64,000 nt of DNA from Trissonchulus latispiculum (lineage: Eukaryota > Nematoda > Enoplea > Enoplida > Ironidae): contig JASAND010012742.1 in assembly GCA_030248195.1 (NCBI GenBank), positions 17,440-81,439 of the forward strand, written 5' to 3'. Below, in pieces: positions 10,118 through 19,937 of this stretch. Numbering within the stretch: the stretch's first letter is position 1; each line of letters opens with the position of its first letter. The position numbers and the translations under genes are program-made. The notes beneath the pieces are model-generated. The model did no database searches, was not told where the DNA came from, and saw only the letters and a list, made by a program, of their open reading frames with translations.

Positions 10118-11400
10118 TGGGTCTGTCAATTTAAAAGTGGCAGCAAAATGGACGCAATTTAATTCAGCTCAATAGTGTGAAAGCTACTTTTTTTAAAAAC
10201 CGGACTTCATTCAAAACCATAAAATTATTTCTCATTAAAAACATCTTGCTGACTGTGTTAATTTTTTTAAAAATAGCAGACCTTGGAAAATACGATTAAA
10301 TTTTTAATTAGATTTCGCTTTGGTGTACTTTTGTCAAAACTAATTTTAAGTAGAAATTCATGTTAAATTTATCATAACTGCGAATTCTAAGTAAAAATTG
10401 CTTCCTTGCTTTTGCACAACTGCGATTTCTCATTAAAACTTTTTAGGGATTCAATAAGTGTGCTAAATTTAATGGCCAACATTTAACAGCAGTATAACTA
10501 GCTGCTGCTATAAACTTCAAAGCATAGCATTGTAATTTGATATGCTTAATGAAGTTGACAGTTGTCTGACGTTACATAATGCAAACGGAACAACTGCAGA
10601 TATATCATGTTTGAGGGAACAGGGGGGCATAGGTGTGTTGGGGGGGGGGGGTGGGGGGGACCCCTCCCCCCAAATGGAGCTCCCTCCAACCCCTCCCTCC
10701 AAAAGCAGCTGTAGTGTGGACCAAAACCATCCGTAGTCTGAAAATAATAAGCAGTTTTATATTAGTGAAGTGGTCTACATTAGAAATTCAAATGAAATCA
10801 GAGATATAAATAATATTAGTTGTGGCTTAGTTTACTTAACACTAAAACGTACATTTTTAGAACTGTTTATAAACAATTTACTTGCAAAGCTCAAGTCTGT
10901 TTCAATATCATTTAAGCCGATGTTGTAAAATTAAAGAGCTACATATCTATGTAGCTATTAATATGCGCTAGTATATGTAGCTATTATCTTGCGCGCCATT
11001 GATACAAAGCCTTCAGCTTACTTGCCACTTGGTATTAAATGTAGTCACCTGCAAGGTAAAACTTTAGTTTATAGAGAAGTAGCAAACTAAGTGATGTTGC
11101 TTTTAAACAGCGAAGCTATTCTAATTAAAAACTCCTAGCATAGCTTTTGCGTTTAATGAGAAACGCCTGCTAGTTTAATCAACAGTGAATAGCACCTGTT
11201 ATTTCTAGTAAGAATTTTAGTAGCCCACTTAACAAGGGTGCTAATTTTAATTAAAACGTCCTTTAAAGCTATTTGCATCTAATTAAAAATCGCACTATAC
11301 AACAACGTGGCTAGACTAAGTTTATTAAAAATAAGGGAAAGACAAAAACGTTTTTATTAAACGAGTCCATTTTGCTGCCACTTTTAAATTGACAGACCCA
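10118..11400. mobile_element. Nested TIR element with TAA duplication (Harbinger-like)
   Basis: Ends are a perfect inverted repeat of about 36 bp starting TGGGTCTGTCAATTT. TAA flanks both sides (10115-10117 and 11401-11403). The palindromic partner arm of element E at 9485-9520 shows the uninterrupted sequence, proving the insertion. A 3-bp TAA/TTA duplication suits the PIF/Harbinger group. There is no transposase ORF. A G/C homopolymer patch lies at 10619-10700. Confidence 0.75.
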
Positions 11401-11548
11401 TAAGAGTTGCATACTCTTAGGGCCTATTTCTTTAAAGATTAAAATGGTCGGATTAAACGGATTAAAAATCAGTCGGATTAAAATTTTAATCGCTATTTCT
11501 TTAATGCTGGATTAAACGGATTAAATGGATTAAAATTAACTCGTTTAA

Positions 11549-12556
11549 GGTGGTGGTATCCTTTTGTGCAGTGCTTTTGTGGTGTTTTTTGAAACGCTAT
11601 AACTTTCGCAATTTTGGGAGTTGCAAAGAGCTTTATACATCGTTTTAAAGCTTATTATCTGTACATTCACATGAGCTTACAGAACTGGCAAAATTAGCAA
11701 AAAAATAGCAGAAATTTTCTGACATGCTGACATCTAACAGGATGAATATAGACCAAAAGTTTTTGAACATCGATTTCTCAAAACTGAAGAATCGGCCAAA
11801 AGTTCTTTTTGTGCCACAATATGAAGGACATATGGGCCGAGGGACGTTTTTTGGATTTGGCTCAGCAGGTCTTAACGGTCGAGAAAATCGGCTAAATGCA
11901 CAGTAACAAGAAATTTCGAAACTTCGCATTAAGTATTCTTGCTACTCAATACGTTTTAGCCCAAACCAAGAAAAATGTCCCTCCGCAATAGTGCGACTTT
12001 CCATTCTTGCAAAAATCTCCGGAATCTGTTGAGTAGTTTTTGAAAAATCGATGTTCGAAACAAAATAATCGCAGTTTTGCCAAAATGGTTTTTCGGCCAA
12101 ATCTCTAGCTGAAAGCAATAAAGTCCGGCTAATAGGCATTCATAAAATGTGCATTTGGACGATGTATCGATTGAGTATAACTAAGCCAATTTTGTCCTTA
12201 ACATGTAGCAGTAATTTTGAAAAAAAATTGATTTCCTCGAAAATGGCCATTTTTTGGCCCTAAAAACAGTTTTTTGCTTATACTGACTTAACCACTGGAG
12301 ATAGCTCAAAGGTTGTAAGAGCAAAAATGTTCATTTTCGAGTTCTCTTTCCAGCCATACCAACCAATCCCGTGTCTTGTCTACCTACCGGGAGCTTAAGG
12401 CCAAAAACCAAAACTTTCTTATCTTTTGGTCTAAGAATACGGGACTGGTCCTAAAATGTTAAAGAGCACGGAAATAGGTTATTTCTTAAGTTTTAGCCCT
12501 TGGCGTAAAGGATTAAAGCCGTAGGAGTCAAAAATACCCGAAAGGAAACCAGCACC
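11549..12556. mobile_element. TTAA-flanked element, copy 1 (1008 bp)
   Basis: TTAA at 11545-11548 and 12557-12560 flank inverted ends GGTGGTGGTATCCTTTTGTG and GGTGCTGGTTTCCTTTCGGG (read inward from each side). The TTAA target and lack of coding capacity suggest a non-autonomous piggyBac-like element. Related copies are at 12561-13568 and, in longer form, 38942-41004. Confidence 0.65.
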
Positions 12557-12560
12557 TTAA

Positions 12561-13568
12561 GGTGCCGGTTTCCTTTTGTGCTGTGCTTTTTTAGTATTTT
12601 TTTGAACCGCTATAACTTTCGCAATTTTGGGAGTTGGAAAGAGCTTTATACATCGTTTTAAAGCTTATTCTCTGTACATTCACATGAGCTTTCTAAACTG
12701 GCAAAAGTAGCAAAAAAATAGCAGAAATTGTTTGACATACTGACATCTAACATGAAGAATATAGACCAAAAATCTTTGAACATCGATTTCTCAAAACTGA
12801 AGAATCGGCCAAAAGTTCCTATTGTGCCATTATATGAAGGACATATGGGCCGAGGGACGTTTTTTGGATTTGGCTCCGGAGGTCTTAACGGTCGAGAAAG
12901 TCGGCTGAATGTTCGGTAACACGAAATTTAGCAACTTCGCATTGAGTTTTCTTGCTACTCGATACGTTTTAGCCCAAACCAAGAAAAACGTCCCTCAGCA
13001 GAAGTGCGAATTTCGATTTTGCCTAAAATCTGCGGAATCTGTCGAGTAGTTTTTGAGAAATCGATGTTCGAAACAAAATAATCGCAGTTTTGCCAAAATG
13101 GTTTTAGCCAAAAAAGTCTCTAGCTGAAAGCAGTAAATTCCGGCTACTAGGCATTCGTAAAATGGACATTTGGACGCTGTATCGATTGAGTATAAATAAG
13201 CCAACTTTGTCCTTAACATGTGGCAGTAATTTTGAAAAAACTGATTTCCTCAAAAATGGATTTTTTTGGCCCTAAAAACAGTTTTTTGCTTATACCGATT
13301 TAACCACTGGAGACAGCTCAAAAGTTGTAAGAGCAAAAACGTTCATTTTCGTGTTCTCTTTCCAGCCATAGCAACCAATCCCGTGTCTTGGCTACTTACT
13401 GGGAGCCTAAGGCCAAAAACCAAAGCTTTTTTATCTTTTGGGCTAAAAACACGGGACTGGTCCCACAATGTTAAAGAGCACGGAAATAGGTTATTTCGTA
13501 AGTTTTAGCCATTTACGTAAAGGATGAAAGCCGTATGAGTTAAAAATACCCGAAAAGAAACCAGTACC
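12561..13568. mobile_element. TTAA-flanked element, copy 2 (1008 bp), tandem to copy 1
   Basis: Same length and orientation as copy 1, sharing the central TTAA (12557-12560), with the outer TTAA at 13569-13572. The two copies align throughout with many substitutions (for example the landmarks CTATAACTTTCGCAATTTTGGGAG and GAACATCGATTTCTC). Confidence 0.65.
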
Positions 13569-14180
13569 TTAATCCGACCCTTTTTAATCCGCGGATTAAA
13601 TGATTTGATTTAATCCATTTAATCCGCCATCAAAGAAACAGCGATTAGAAATTTTAATTCGCCAACTTTTAATCCGTTTAATCCGCGTAACTGCACGAGG
13701 ATTAAAAACAAACTGAATATGCAGGCGACGGATTAAAATTAATCTTTAATGAAACAGCGAATAAGCAGATCAGATTAAAATTAACTCTTCCCTTTTTTAA
13801 TCCGAAATGTGAATAAAGAAACAGGATTAGATTAAAATTTTAATCCTATGTGCATTAAAGAAATAGGATTAAATTTAATCCGTTTAACTCGCTGGATTAA
13901 ATTTTAATCCGTTTAACCCGAGGGGCTATTTCCTTAATGCGGATTAATTTTAATCTAATCCGTTTAATCTTCAAAGAAATAGGGCCTTATTCTATTATGT
14001 ACTCTTGGTATATGTATATCTGCAGAGGATTTAGCAACTGTTTGTATGAAGTAACAGCAAATCACTGATGTTGACAGGCAGCAGACAAGTTTAGATAATC
14101 CTTATGTTGAAGTTTTGACGCTAATTCTTCATGTCTCCTCCTTTTATTTCGCCTTATTGCTGTTGTTAATTCTCTTGTAG

Positions 14181-14373
14181 GAATTAGAGGCGGTATTTGG
14201 TAGCTACGGGATCATAGTTGATTTTCGACATCTTAGCCTGATTGCGGATTACCAAACCCAAAATGGCTCCTACAAGGTCTTCAACAGATTCTGCATGGTT
14301 GACTGTCCCTCATTCCTTCAGCAGATGACCTATGAAACATGTATCCAGTTTATGAAAACAGCTTTGATTCAAG
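14181..14373 (+). CDS. POLR1A: RNA polymerase I largest subunit, penultimate exon (POLR1A/RPA1-like)
   Basis: A 193-base exon lies between a strong acceptor (TTCTCTTGTAG, ending 14180) and a GTAACC donor at 14374. It is open in one frame for 64 codons plus one base (phase 1). It encodes VFGSYGIIVDFRHLSLIAD, then NGSYKVFNRF and MTYETCIQFMKTAL. These correspond to the conserved VFG.YGI.VD.RHL.LIAD...FNR...M.YET block near the C-terminus of the Pol I large subunit. This block lies in the nucleolar enzyme that transcribes rRNA genes. It is distinguished from Pol II and III by the following exon, which ends the protein. Upstream exons are not in view: the preceding intron is full of mobile DNA or extends beyond the window. 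Confidence 0.85.
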
Positions 14374-14753
14374 GTAACCCAGTATTTAGATTGTGGCTTG
14401 CGTTTAACGGTTCTTATTGAGCAGCAGTTGGATTCAGTTCGATTTAATTAAACTAACAATGCAAACACAGGGGATTGCTGTCGAAAGATTACACGTAAAT
14501 TTATTACACGTTTATTGTTATTAGCAATCCCTACTGTATACGTTGTAACTATTAGTTATGCCTTTTTCAATCTAGTTAATTTATGGTATCTGGTATCTAC
14601 ATTGTCTCCTGATGAATCTAAGCCAATTAGGAAAAACTCGTTTAACAATTAACAAATTTTTCTGCACTGAGCAAATTCACCACAGTTCAGCGCAATTCAG
14701 CAATTTCACCGCAGTTATGCTTTCTGCGTATATGTAGAGTACATAGATGATAC

Positions 14754-15056
14754 CGAGGGTGCAATAGATAGAGTGACAGCTGGCGTGTTCTCAGCTCCAG
14801 CTCCTGGTACTTGCTCTGCACGCCAACGGCTAACGCCCTTCCAAACATGTACCAACGAACCCCGTAAGAAATGTGTACCCTCTACTCAACACATTTTTCT
14901 ATATACTCAATCAGCGTATGTTTGCGTGTGTAAGCTCGAAAATACGACTTTGTTCGTCTAAAATGTGTCCCTTAATTTTTGACGATTTTATTTGAAGTGA
15001 AGGTTAAGCTTTGGTTGGTCAGCTGTCTTAGTCATTTATTTTATTGTGTACTCTTG
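14754..15056. mobile_element. CAAGAG-family element A (first of a tandem trio)
   Basis: The segment is bounded by ATGATAC at 14747-14753 and 15057-15063. The diverged left end (CGAGGGTGCAATAGATAGAGTGACAGC) aligns with element C's left end, and the right end is GTGTACTCTTG. It lies in the last intron of the POLR1A-like gene. Confidence 0.6.
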
Positions 15057-15063
15057 ATGATAC

Positions 15064-15587
15064 CAAGACAAGAGTAATAACTAAGAGTGTGACAAGCGTC
15101 ACATTCTTAGTTATTAGGCTGGGGACATCATCTGCACGATAACGGCTGACCCTCACAAATTGGACCCCAGTGACCTCCCCACCCCCACAAATGAGTACCC
15201 AGTACACATTTGTGTACCATCACTCGCTTGTATCTTATGTGTGGAAGCCAAAAACGTACTATCAGCAGCTGGCCAATTTCGAGCTTCAACACTTAAAGAT
15301 AGAAGCGAGTGGAAGGTACACAAATGTGTACTATGTACTCATTTGTGGGGGAGGTTACTGGGGTCCAATTTGTTGTGGGGGTCAGCCGTTATCGTGCAGA
15401 TGATGTCACCAGCCTAATAACTAAGGGCCTTTTCGCGCAGCTAGTTAAACGAGTTGAAAGAGTTAAAATTAACTCGCCTGTAGGGTTAAACTAGTTAAAA
15501 TTTTTTTAACTCTACTCATTTAACTCTCGCGCGAAAAGGCCCTTAGAGTGTGGTGCTTGTCACACTCTTAGTTATTATGTACTCTTG
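15064..15587. mobile_element. CAAGAG-family element B (second of the trio)
   Basis: Between ATGATAC copies at 15057-15063 and 15588-15594. The element is palindromic: the arm from GGCTGGGGACATCATCTGCACG (15118) mirrors CGTGCAGATGATGTCACCAGCC (15392-15413). It contains a 118-bp nested insertion at 15425-15542. The overlapping ORFs here follow from the palindrome and are not genes. Confidence 0.65.
15425..15542. mobile_element. 118-bp nested MITE with GGGCCTTTTCGCGC ends
   Basis: Terminal inverted repeats GGGCCTTTTCGCGC / GCGCGAAAAGGCCC surround AGTTAAA words. Flanks are TAA (left) and TTA (right). The mirror arm of element B at 15084-15095 shows the uninterrupted sequence. Confidence 0.7.
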
Positions 15588-15594
15588 ATGATAC

Positions 15595-15962
15595 CAAGAG
15601 TACATAATAGATAAGAGTGTGACAGCTGGCTGGCTCTCTGTTATCAGCTCAAGGTACGCTAACGGCTGACCCCATACACAAACGTGTACCTAGTGGACCC
15701 CCCCCACAAATGTGTACCCAGTACACTTTTCTGTACGATCACTCGCCGTATCTTTACGTGTTAAAGCTCGAAAACACAACGCCTGCGTGCGTCCAATTTG
15801 TGTCTGCTTCGAGCTTTATAACGCAAAGATAGCGTGCGAATTTCTTTGAAGTGAACATACACGTTTGTGTATGGGGTCAGCCGTTAGCGTGCAGAGCATG
15901 TACCTTGAGCTGATAGCGGATAGCTTGCCTGCTGTCACACTCTTATATATTATGTACTCTTG
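15595..15962. mobile_element. CAAGAG-family element C (third of the trio)
   Basis: Begins CAAGAGTACATAATA and ends TATTATGTACTCTTG, with ATGATAC at 15588-15594 and 15963-15969. It is a 368-bp palindrome-like element whose interior arms (ACGCTAACGGCTGACCCC and its complement) are shared with elements B and D. Confidence 0.75.
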
Positions 15963-16047
15963 ATGATACTGATAGATGATTATTCTTCTTCGTGTAGTAG
16001 CAAACTAAATGCGAATTTTTATTTTTATGCTGAGTTTTCTATTTCAG

Positions 16048-16148
16048 GCAAGAAAGATTCTTTAGCTTCTCCAGCGTCGAAAATTATTTTTGGTCAGCTC
16101 TCAAAAGGTGGTACCGGTCTTTTTGACTTGAAAGTGAATCTTTTCTGA
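16048..16148 (+). CDS. POLR1A: RNA polymerase I largest subunit, terminal exon
   Basis: The acceptor TCTATTTCAG ends at 16047. The exon completes the split Gly codon from 14373 and reads KKDSLASPASKIIFGQL, then SKGGTGLFDLKVNLF and a TGA at 16146-16148. This matches the end of Pol I large subunits (SPSA..V.GK...GTG.FD...) and explains why no heptad-repeat tail follows, as it would in Pol II. Phase agrees with the preceding exon. The intron of 1.67 kb holds the three tandem elements A, B and C. Confidence 0.85.
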
Positions 16149-16612
16149 CAGTCGTAGCACTACTTGTTCTTGCTTGTTGTCATTATTACTTGTTGTTCAT
16201 GCAACTTTTTGGCTGTCTTGTTGTTATCTGTTATATATTTGTTGCCAAGACTGCCTAATTGTGCAGTGTATTAGAAGAGTAAGCTACTATGTGACATCTT
16301 TCTTAGCATCGTAGCGGTGGTTCGACCAGAATACGCGAAGTTTCACCGTTGAGGGGGGAGGATCGCCAAAGAGGTCACCTTTGAAGAGGGGTAGGTTGCC
16401 AACAGCCAATCAGATTCTGAATCAGCCAATCTTAGGCTGTTTTGGCCCCTTCCGCCAAACGGGGAGAGGTATGTTTGGCGATCCACTCCTCAAACGGGAA
16501 AAGTCGCGTATTCTGGAAGAAGCACCTGTTGGTTTACTCTTCTTCTATAATATAGTGCAATATAATACGCGCTTGTTGCACCATTGAAATAAAAGTGCCA
16601 GCTTAGTTGCAT
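16149..16612 (+). other. Probable 3' UTR of the POLR1A-like gene, with a palindromic MITE
   Basis: A canonical AATAAA lies at 16588-16593, 440 bases after the stop. Between them, about 16329-16520 is a short palindromic repeat: CCAGAATACGCGAAGTTTCACC mirrors the sequence ending GCGTATTCTGG. The UTR extent is inferred. Confidence 0.5.
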
Positions 16613-18765
16613 CAAGAGTACATAATATAACAGTGTGCCACTAGGCACACTCTATGTTATAAGCATAGGATAACGTGGGGGGGGAATGGGGGGGTGCAGA
16701 CCCCCCCCCCCCAGACCGACTAGTGATGTTTACGCTGGCCTGTTTAGTTTCAGTTTCAGTTTCAGTTTCAGTTTCAGCTCCACTTTCAGACAGGTTTCAG
16801 TTTCAGTTTCAGCTCAAAGTCGGTTCCAGTTTCAGTTTCAGTTTCAGTTTCAGTTTCAGCTCTTGGTTTAGCTTAGTTTCAGTTTCAGTTTCAGCTCCAA
16901 ATCTGTTATAGTTTCAGTTTCAGTTTCAGTTCCAGTTTCAGCTCTGATTAAAATGAGTTTCAGTTTCAGTTTCAGCTCTGACTAAAATGAATTTCAGCTT
17001 TTTGTTTTCCTCTATTTTGTTTTTATGTTATGCTAATAAATTTATTAACTAATAACCCTAATTTTGCTTCCATTCCTAATTCTGAACTTTCACATAATAT
17101 CATGTTTGTGGCGGCAGATCACTGCGGTATAATTGTCGGTATATAGGCGAATTTAATCCATGGAAAAAATCAACAGCATAAAGCACAAATGATCAATTAC
17201 AACCATTATATTTCCCAGTGAACACTTATGTAACTGCGACTTTACTAAAAAATTAAGTTGCAGCATTCTAAAATGAAAGAATTCATAGCAATAATATGTA
17301 TTAACCCTAAATTTGGTTTTCTTTTTAGTTGCTGGAGCTGGGGTCCTAGTTATTATGTATTCATTTTACAAAAATGTTGTTAATTACGTCGGGCTAAGCT
17401 TAATCTTCTGTTCAATGAAGAATTATTCTTAAAAAGCAAATTAGTTGGAATCCGATCAAATAAACACTGCCATACAATTGTATTTTGACATTCTAATGCA
17501 CTAAGTTAAACTTATGCACAAACGTTTTAATGCAGCACTATATTTACTTCAAACCTCTGTTGATTTAAACAGTAAAAGCACTAGTCAAAATTTATATTTA
17601 TTCTAAGGCTGGAATATTACGTGCTGGGAACGTGACCCAGTTTTTGATACACTCGTTTACGCTAAGCATGCGTACGCTGGAGCTGAAACCTATTTCAGCT
17701 TCAGCGAGAGCTGAAACCTATTTCAGGTTCAGCGAGAGCTGAAACCTATTTCAGCTTCAGCGAGAGCTGAAACCAGTTTCAGCTTTAGCGAGTACTGAAA
17801 CCAGTTTCAGTCTTAGTGTAGAGCTGAAACTGTTTCAGTTTCAGTTTCAGCTCCAGAATTGTTCTAGTTTCAGTTTCAGTTTCAGCTCAAAATTTATTTT
17901 AGTGTCAGTTTCAGTTTCAGTTTCAGCTCTCACTTCGACTAAGTTTCAGTTTCAGTTTCAGCTCCAAACCCGTAATAGTTTCAGTTTCAGTTTCAGTTTC
18001 AGCAACTGAAACTGAAACATGTACAAGCTGAAACTAGGTTTCAGTTTCAGTTTCATCTGCTGAAACAACACTAAGACCGACAAAAAACGGGTAGACCCCC
18101 TCAGCGAAAAGGAAAAAAGGGCAGACCCTCTCCTCCAGAAGGGTAAAGAGGGTAGACCCCTCAGCGATTTTTTAAAAAAATAGGTAGTTTTTTAGTAAAT
18201 TTTAGCGATTTTTTCAAAAAATTTCTTAAAAATCGCTAAAAATTGTTATTTTTTACTAATTTTGGGTCAAAAACGTTAAAAATTCGCAATTTTTGCTAAT
18301 TTCGGGGCAGACCCCCACCAAATTTTGGAATTTTTTAGGGGTAGACCCCTCGGCGAGGTCGGGGTAGACCCCCCCCAGAATCGGACCCCGTGTTAATGTA
18401 TGGTTATAAGAGCAAAAACTATGCTCTGCTCGCTAACGGCCTACCCTCCCCCCCCCCCGCAAATTAGACCCTTCACTTCAAAGAATTTTTAGCGCTATGT
18501 TTATGTTCTAAAGCTCGAAGCAGGCACAAAATTCGCGCACGCACTGCTTATGTTTTCGAGCTTAAGCACATAAACATAGAGCGAGTGAGCGTACCCCCGT
18601 TTCGACTAGGTACTGATTTGCGGGGGGGGGTCACTAGGGTCTGATTTGAGAGGGGGTCACTAGGGTCTGATTTGCGGGGGGTGGGCCGTCAGCGTGCAGA
18701 GCATAGTTTTTTCTCTGATAACATAGAGCTTGCCTAATGGCATACTCTTATATTATGTACTCTTG
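16613..18765. mobile_element. CAAGAG-family element D, 2.15 kb, with GTTTCA arrays
   Basis: The terminal repeat CAAGAGTACATAATATAAC (from 16613) is matched by TTATATTATGTACTCTTG (to 18765). Flanking direct repeats GTTGCAT lie at 16606-16612 and 18766-18772. The interior holds arrays of GTTTCA words, an inner palindrome (about 18400-18720) and pyrimidine/purine-rich GGTAGACCCC words (18090-18370). No transposase was seen. Confidence 0.75.
16741..18065. repeat. GTTTCA/TGAAAC word arrays inside element D
   Basis: Two blocks (16741-16985 and 17640-18065) are built from repeats of the 6-mer GTTTCA, punctuated by AGCTC words. The second block also has the complement in AGCTGAAACC units, so the blocks can fold onto each other. 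Small ORFs reading Val-Ser or Phe-Gln repeats are artefacts of the array. Confidence 0.85.
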
Positions 18766-18829
18766 GTTGCATGCACTGGCGGATACTACGTTAAATATGC
18801 CGAATGCTGATGAAGGGTTCTCCTGAACT

Positions 18830-18970
18830 TCAAGCAATCTTCCTGCTTCTGGGAGGGGATTCCCCTGTCTCATCATTAGCAAACAGCAAGCTGTTTTGTC
18901 TGTGGTACGTGTTCGCGATCATCATACAGTCCTTCCAAATAATAGATAAGTGTAAGATACTCTTATACTA
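18830..18970 (-). other. Weak candidate terminal exon
   Basis: On the minus strand an open stretch reads IIWKDCMMIANTYH and continues to a stop at 18830-18832. Codon use looks more coding-like than its surroundings. There is no clear splice acceptor and no confident family. Confidence 0.15.
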
Positions 18971-19495
18971 CTATGTACTAAGCATGGTAGGCATGGTCGG
19001 TAACTTCGGAGGGGGCCCACTTCGCACTAATTACGTACTTTCATATAAGCGTGTGTCTGCTCGCTGATTGGCCCATTAGCCTGCGGCAAGGCTTATTGTA
19101 TTTAATTTATTAGTAATTTTTATTAATTTATTATAACTTCAATTAGATTAAAGCAATTAAAAACTAATTCGACAACTTTTCTGATCTTTCCAATGATATA
19201 AAAAGTTTTGCACAATACAAAAATTCGAAGGAATGTAAGTTTGCAACAATTTTTATATTATTGGAAAGAGCACAAAAATGCTACAAAGTTGTCGATTTAG
19301 TTATTTAATTGCCTTAACCGCTTAACCTAATTGAAGTTATAATTGATTACTGAAAATTACTAATAAATTCTCAACGTAAGCGCTAAGAATCAGCGAGGGG
19401 TCACGCGCTTATATGAAACCATGTACTTAGGACCCCCCCCCCCCCAAGTTACGGTTGGCGGCCCGAGTTACACCGAGCATGCCTGCCTACCATAG
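18960..19495. mobile_element. Palindromic MITE with ATGGTAGGCATGGTCGGT ends
   Basis: The left arm (GCATGGTAGGCATGGTCGG, about 18983) mirrors the right arm (CCGAGCATGCCTGCCTACCAT, about 19472-19493). The middle shares ATGCTACAAAGTTGTCG with elements E and F, so it is a diverged relative. A C-run lies at 19433-19445. Confidence 0.6.
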
Positions 19496-19499
19496 GTCT

Positions 19500-19935
19500 G
19501 TATTCACCAAGCCCTGGTAGCCTACCACTGGTAGCTTTTAAAGGTTACCAGTGGTTAAACCAATATCAACTAACCAATAGTTACAGAGACTCACATTTTC
19601 TAACCAATGGTAGCATACCACTGGTAGCTTACCGAGAGTTATTTTGCAAACCATCCGTTGGCGTGGTTTGCAGTCATATTTTCAGAAATAGATGCTGGTT
19701 TTCTCATTATTTTTCGTCAGAAAAAGGCCAATAATATTTTTACTGTATGGCACGCGTTTGTTTATCAAATCAAAAATAGGTAGAAAAATATAATCATCGT
19801 AATAAAATCTTGTACATTGTGGCGCATACGATAACTTAGTGGACTATTATACCCGAAGAATTCCCAAAATAAATTGAGGGCCACATCCAGTTGGGGATGG
19901 CAGCTGCAGTTTTTCTCGGCTTGTATTCTGAATGG
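19500..19935. repeat. CCACTGGTAGC inverted words and AT-rich flank
   Basis: CCTACCACTGGTAGC (19520), its partial complement GGTTACCAGTGGTT and CATACCACTGGTAGC (19614) form a small foldback unit up to about 19650. The remaining AT-rich sequence to 19935 shows nothing recognisable. Confidence 0.5.
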
Positions 19936-19937
19936 TT

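Larger units (their letters stand above)
11420..13986. mobile_element. Nested foldback-like element made of GGATTAAA words, TTA duplication
   Basis: The element begins GGGCCTATTTCTTTAAAGATTAAA and ends with the near-complement GAAATAGGGCC. TTA flanks it at 11417-11419 and 13987-13989. Subterminal regions (11425-11545 and 13575-13985) are arrays of ATTAAAC/GGATTAAA words interrupted by copies of the terminal motif AAAGAAA(T/C)AGG. The middle is two TTAA-flanked 1008-bp elements. The array architecture resembles foldback transposons. No transposase was seen. Confidence 0.7.
9471..14007. mobile_element. CAAGAG-family palindromic element E carrying two nested insertions
   Basis: The left end CAAGAGTACATAATA (from 9471) and the right end TATTATGTACTCTTG (to 14007) are exact inverted repeats. 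They are flanked by the direct repeat GTATATG (9464-9470 and 14008-14014), a 7-bp target duplication. Without the insertions at 10118-11400 and 11420-13986 the element would be about 690 bp and palindromic. It encodes nothing recognisable and is presumably mobilised in trans. It lies in the intron before the POLR1A-like exon. Confidence 0.8.

Noticed and set aside
15160..15494. Overlapping ORFs of 61-85 codons
   Set aside because: They lie in the arms of palindromic element B and mirror each other; no family resemblance.
16675..16911. ORFs of repeated Phe-Ser or Gln-Phe
   Set aside because: They are read-through of the GTTTCA array in different frames.
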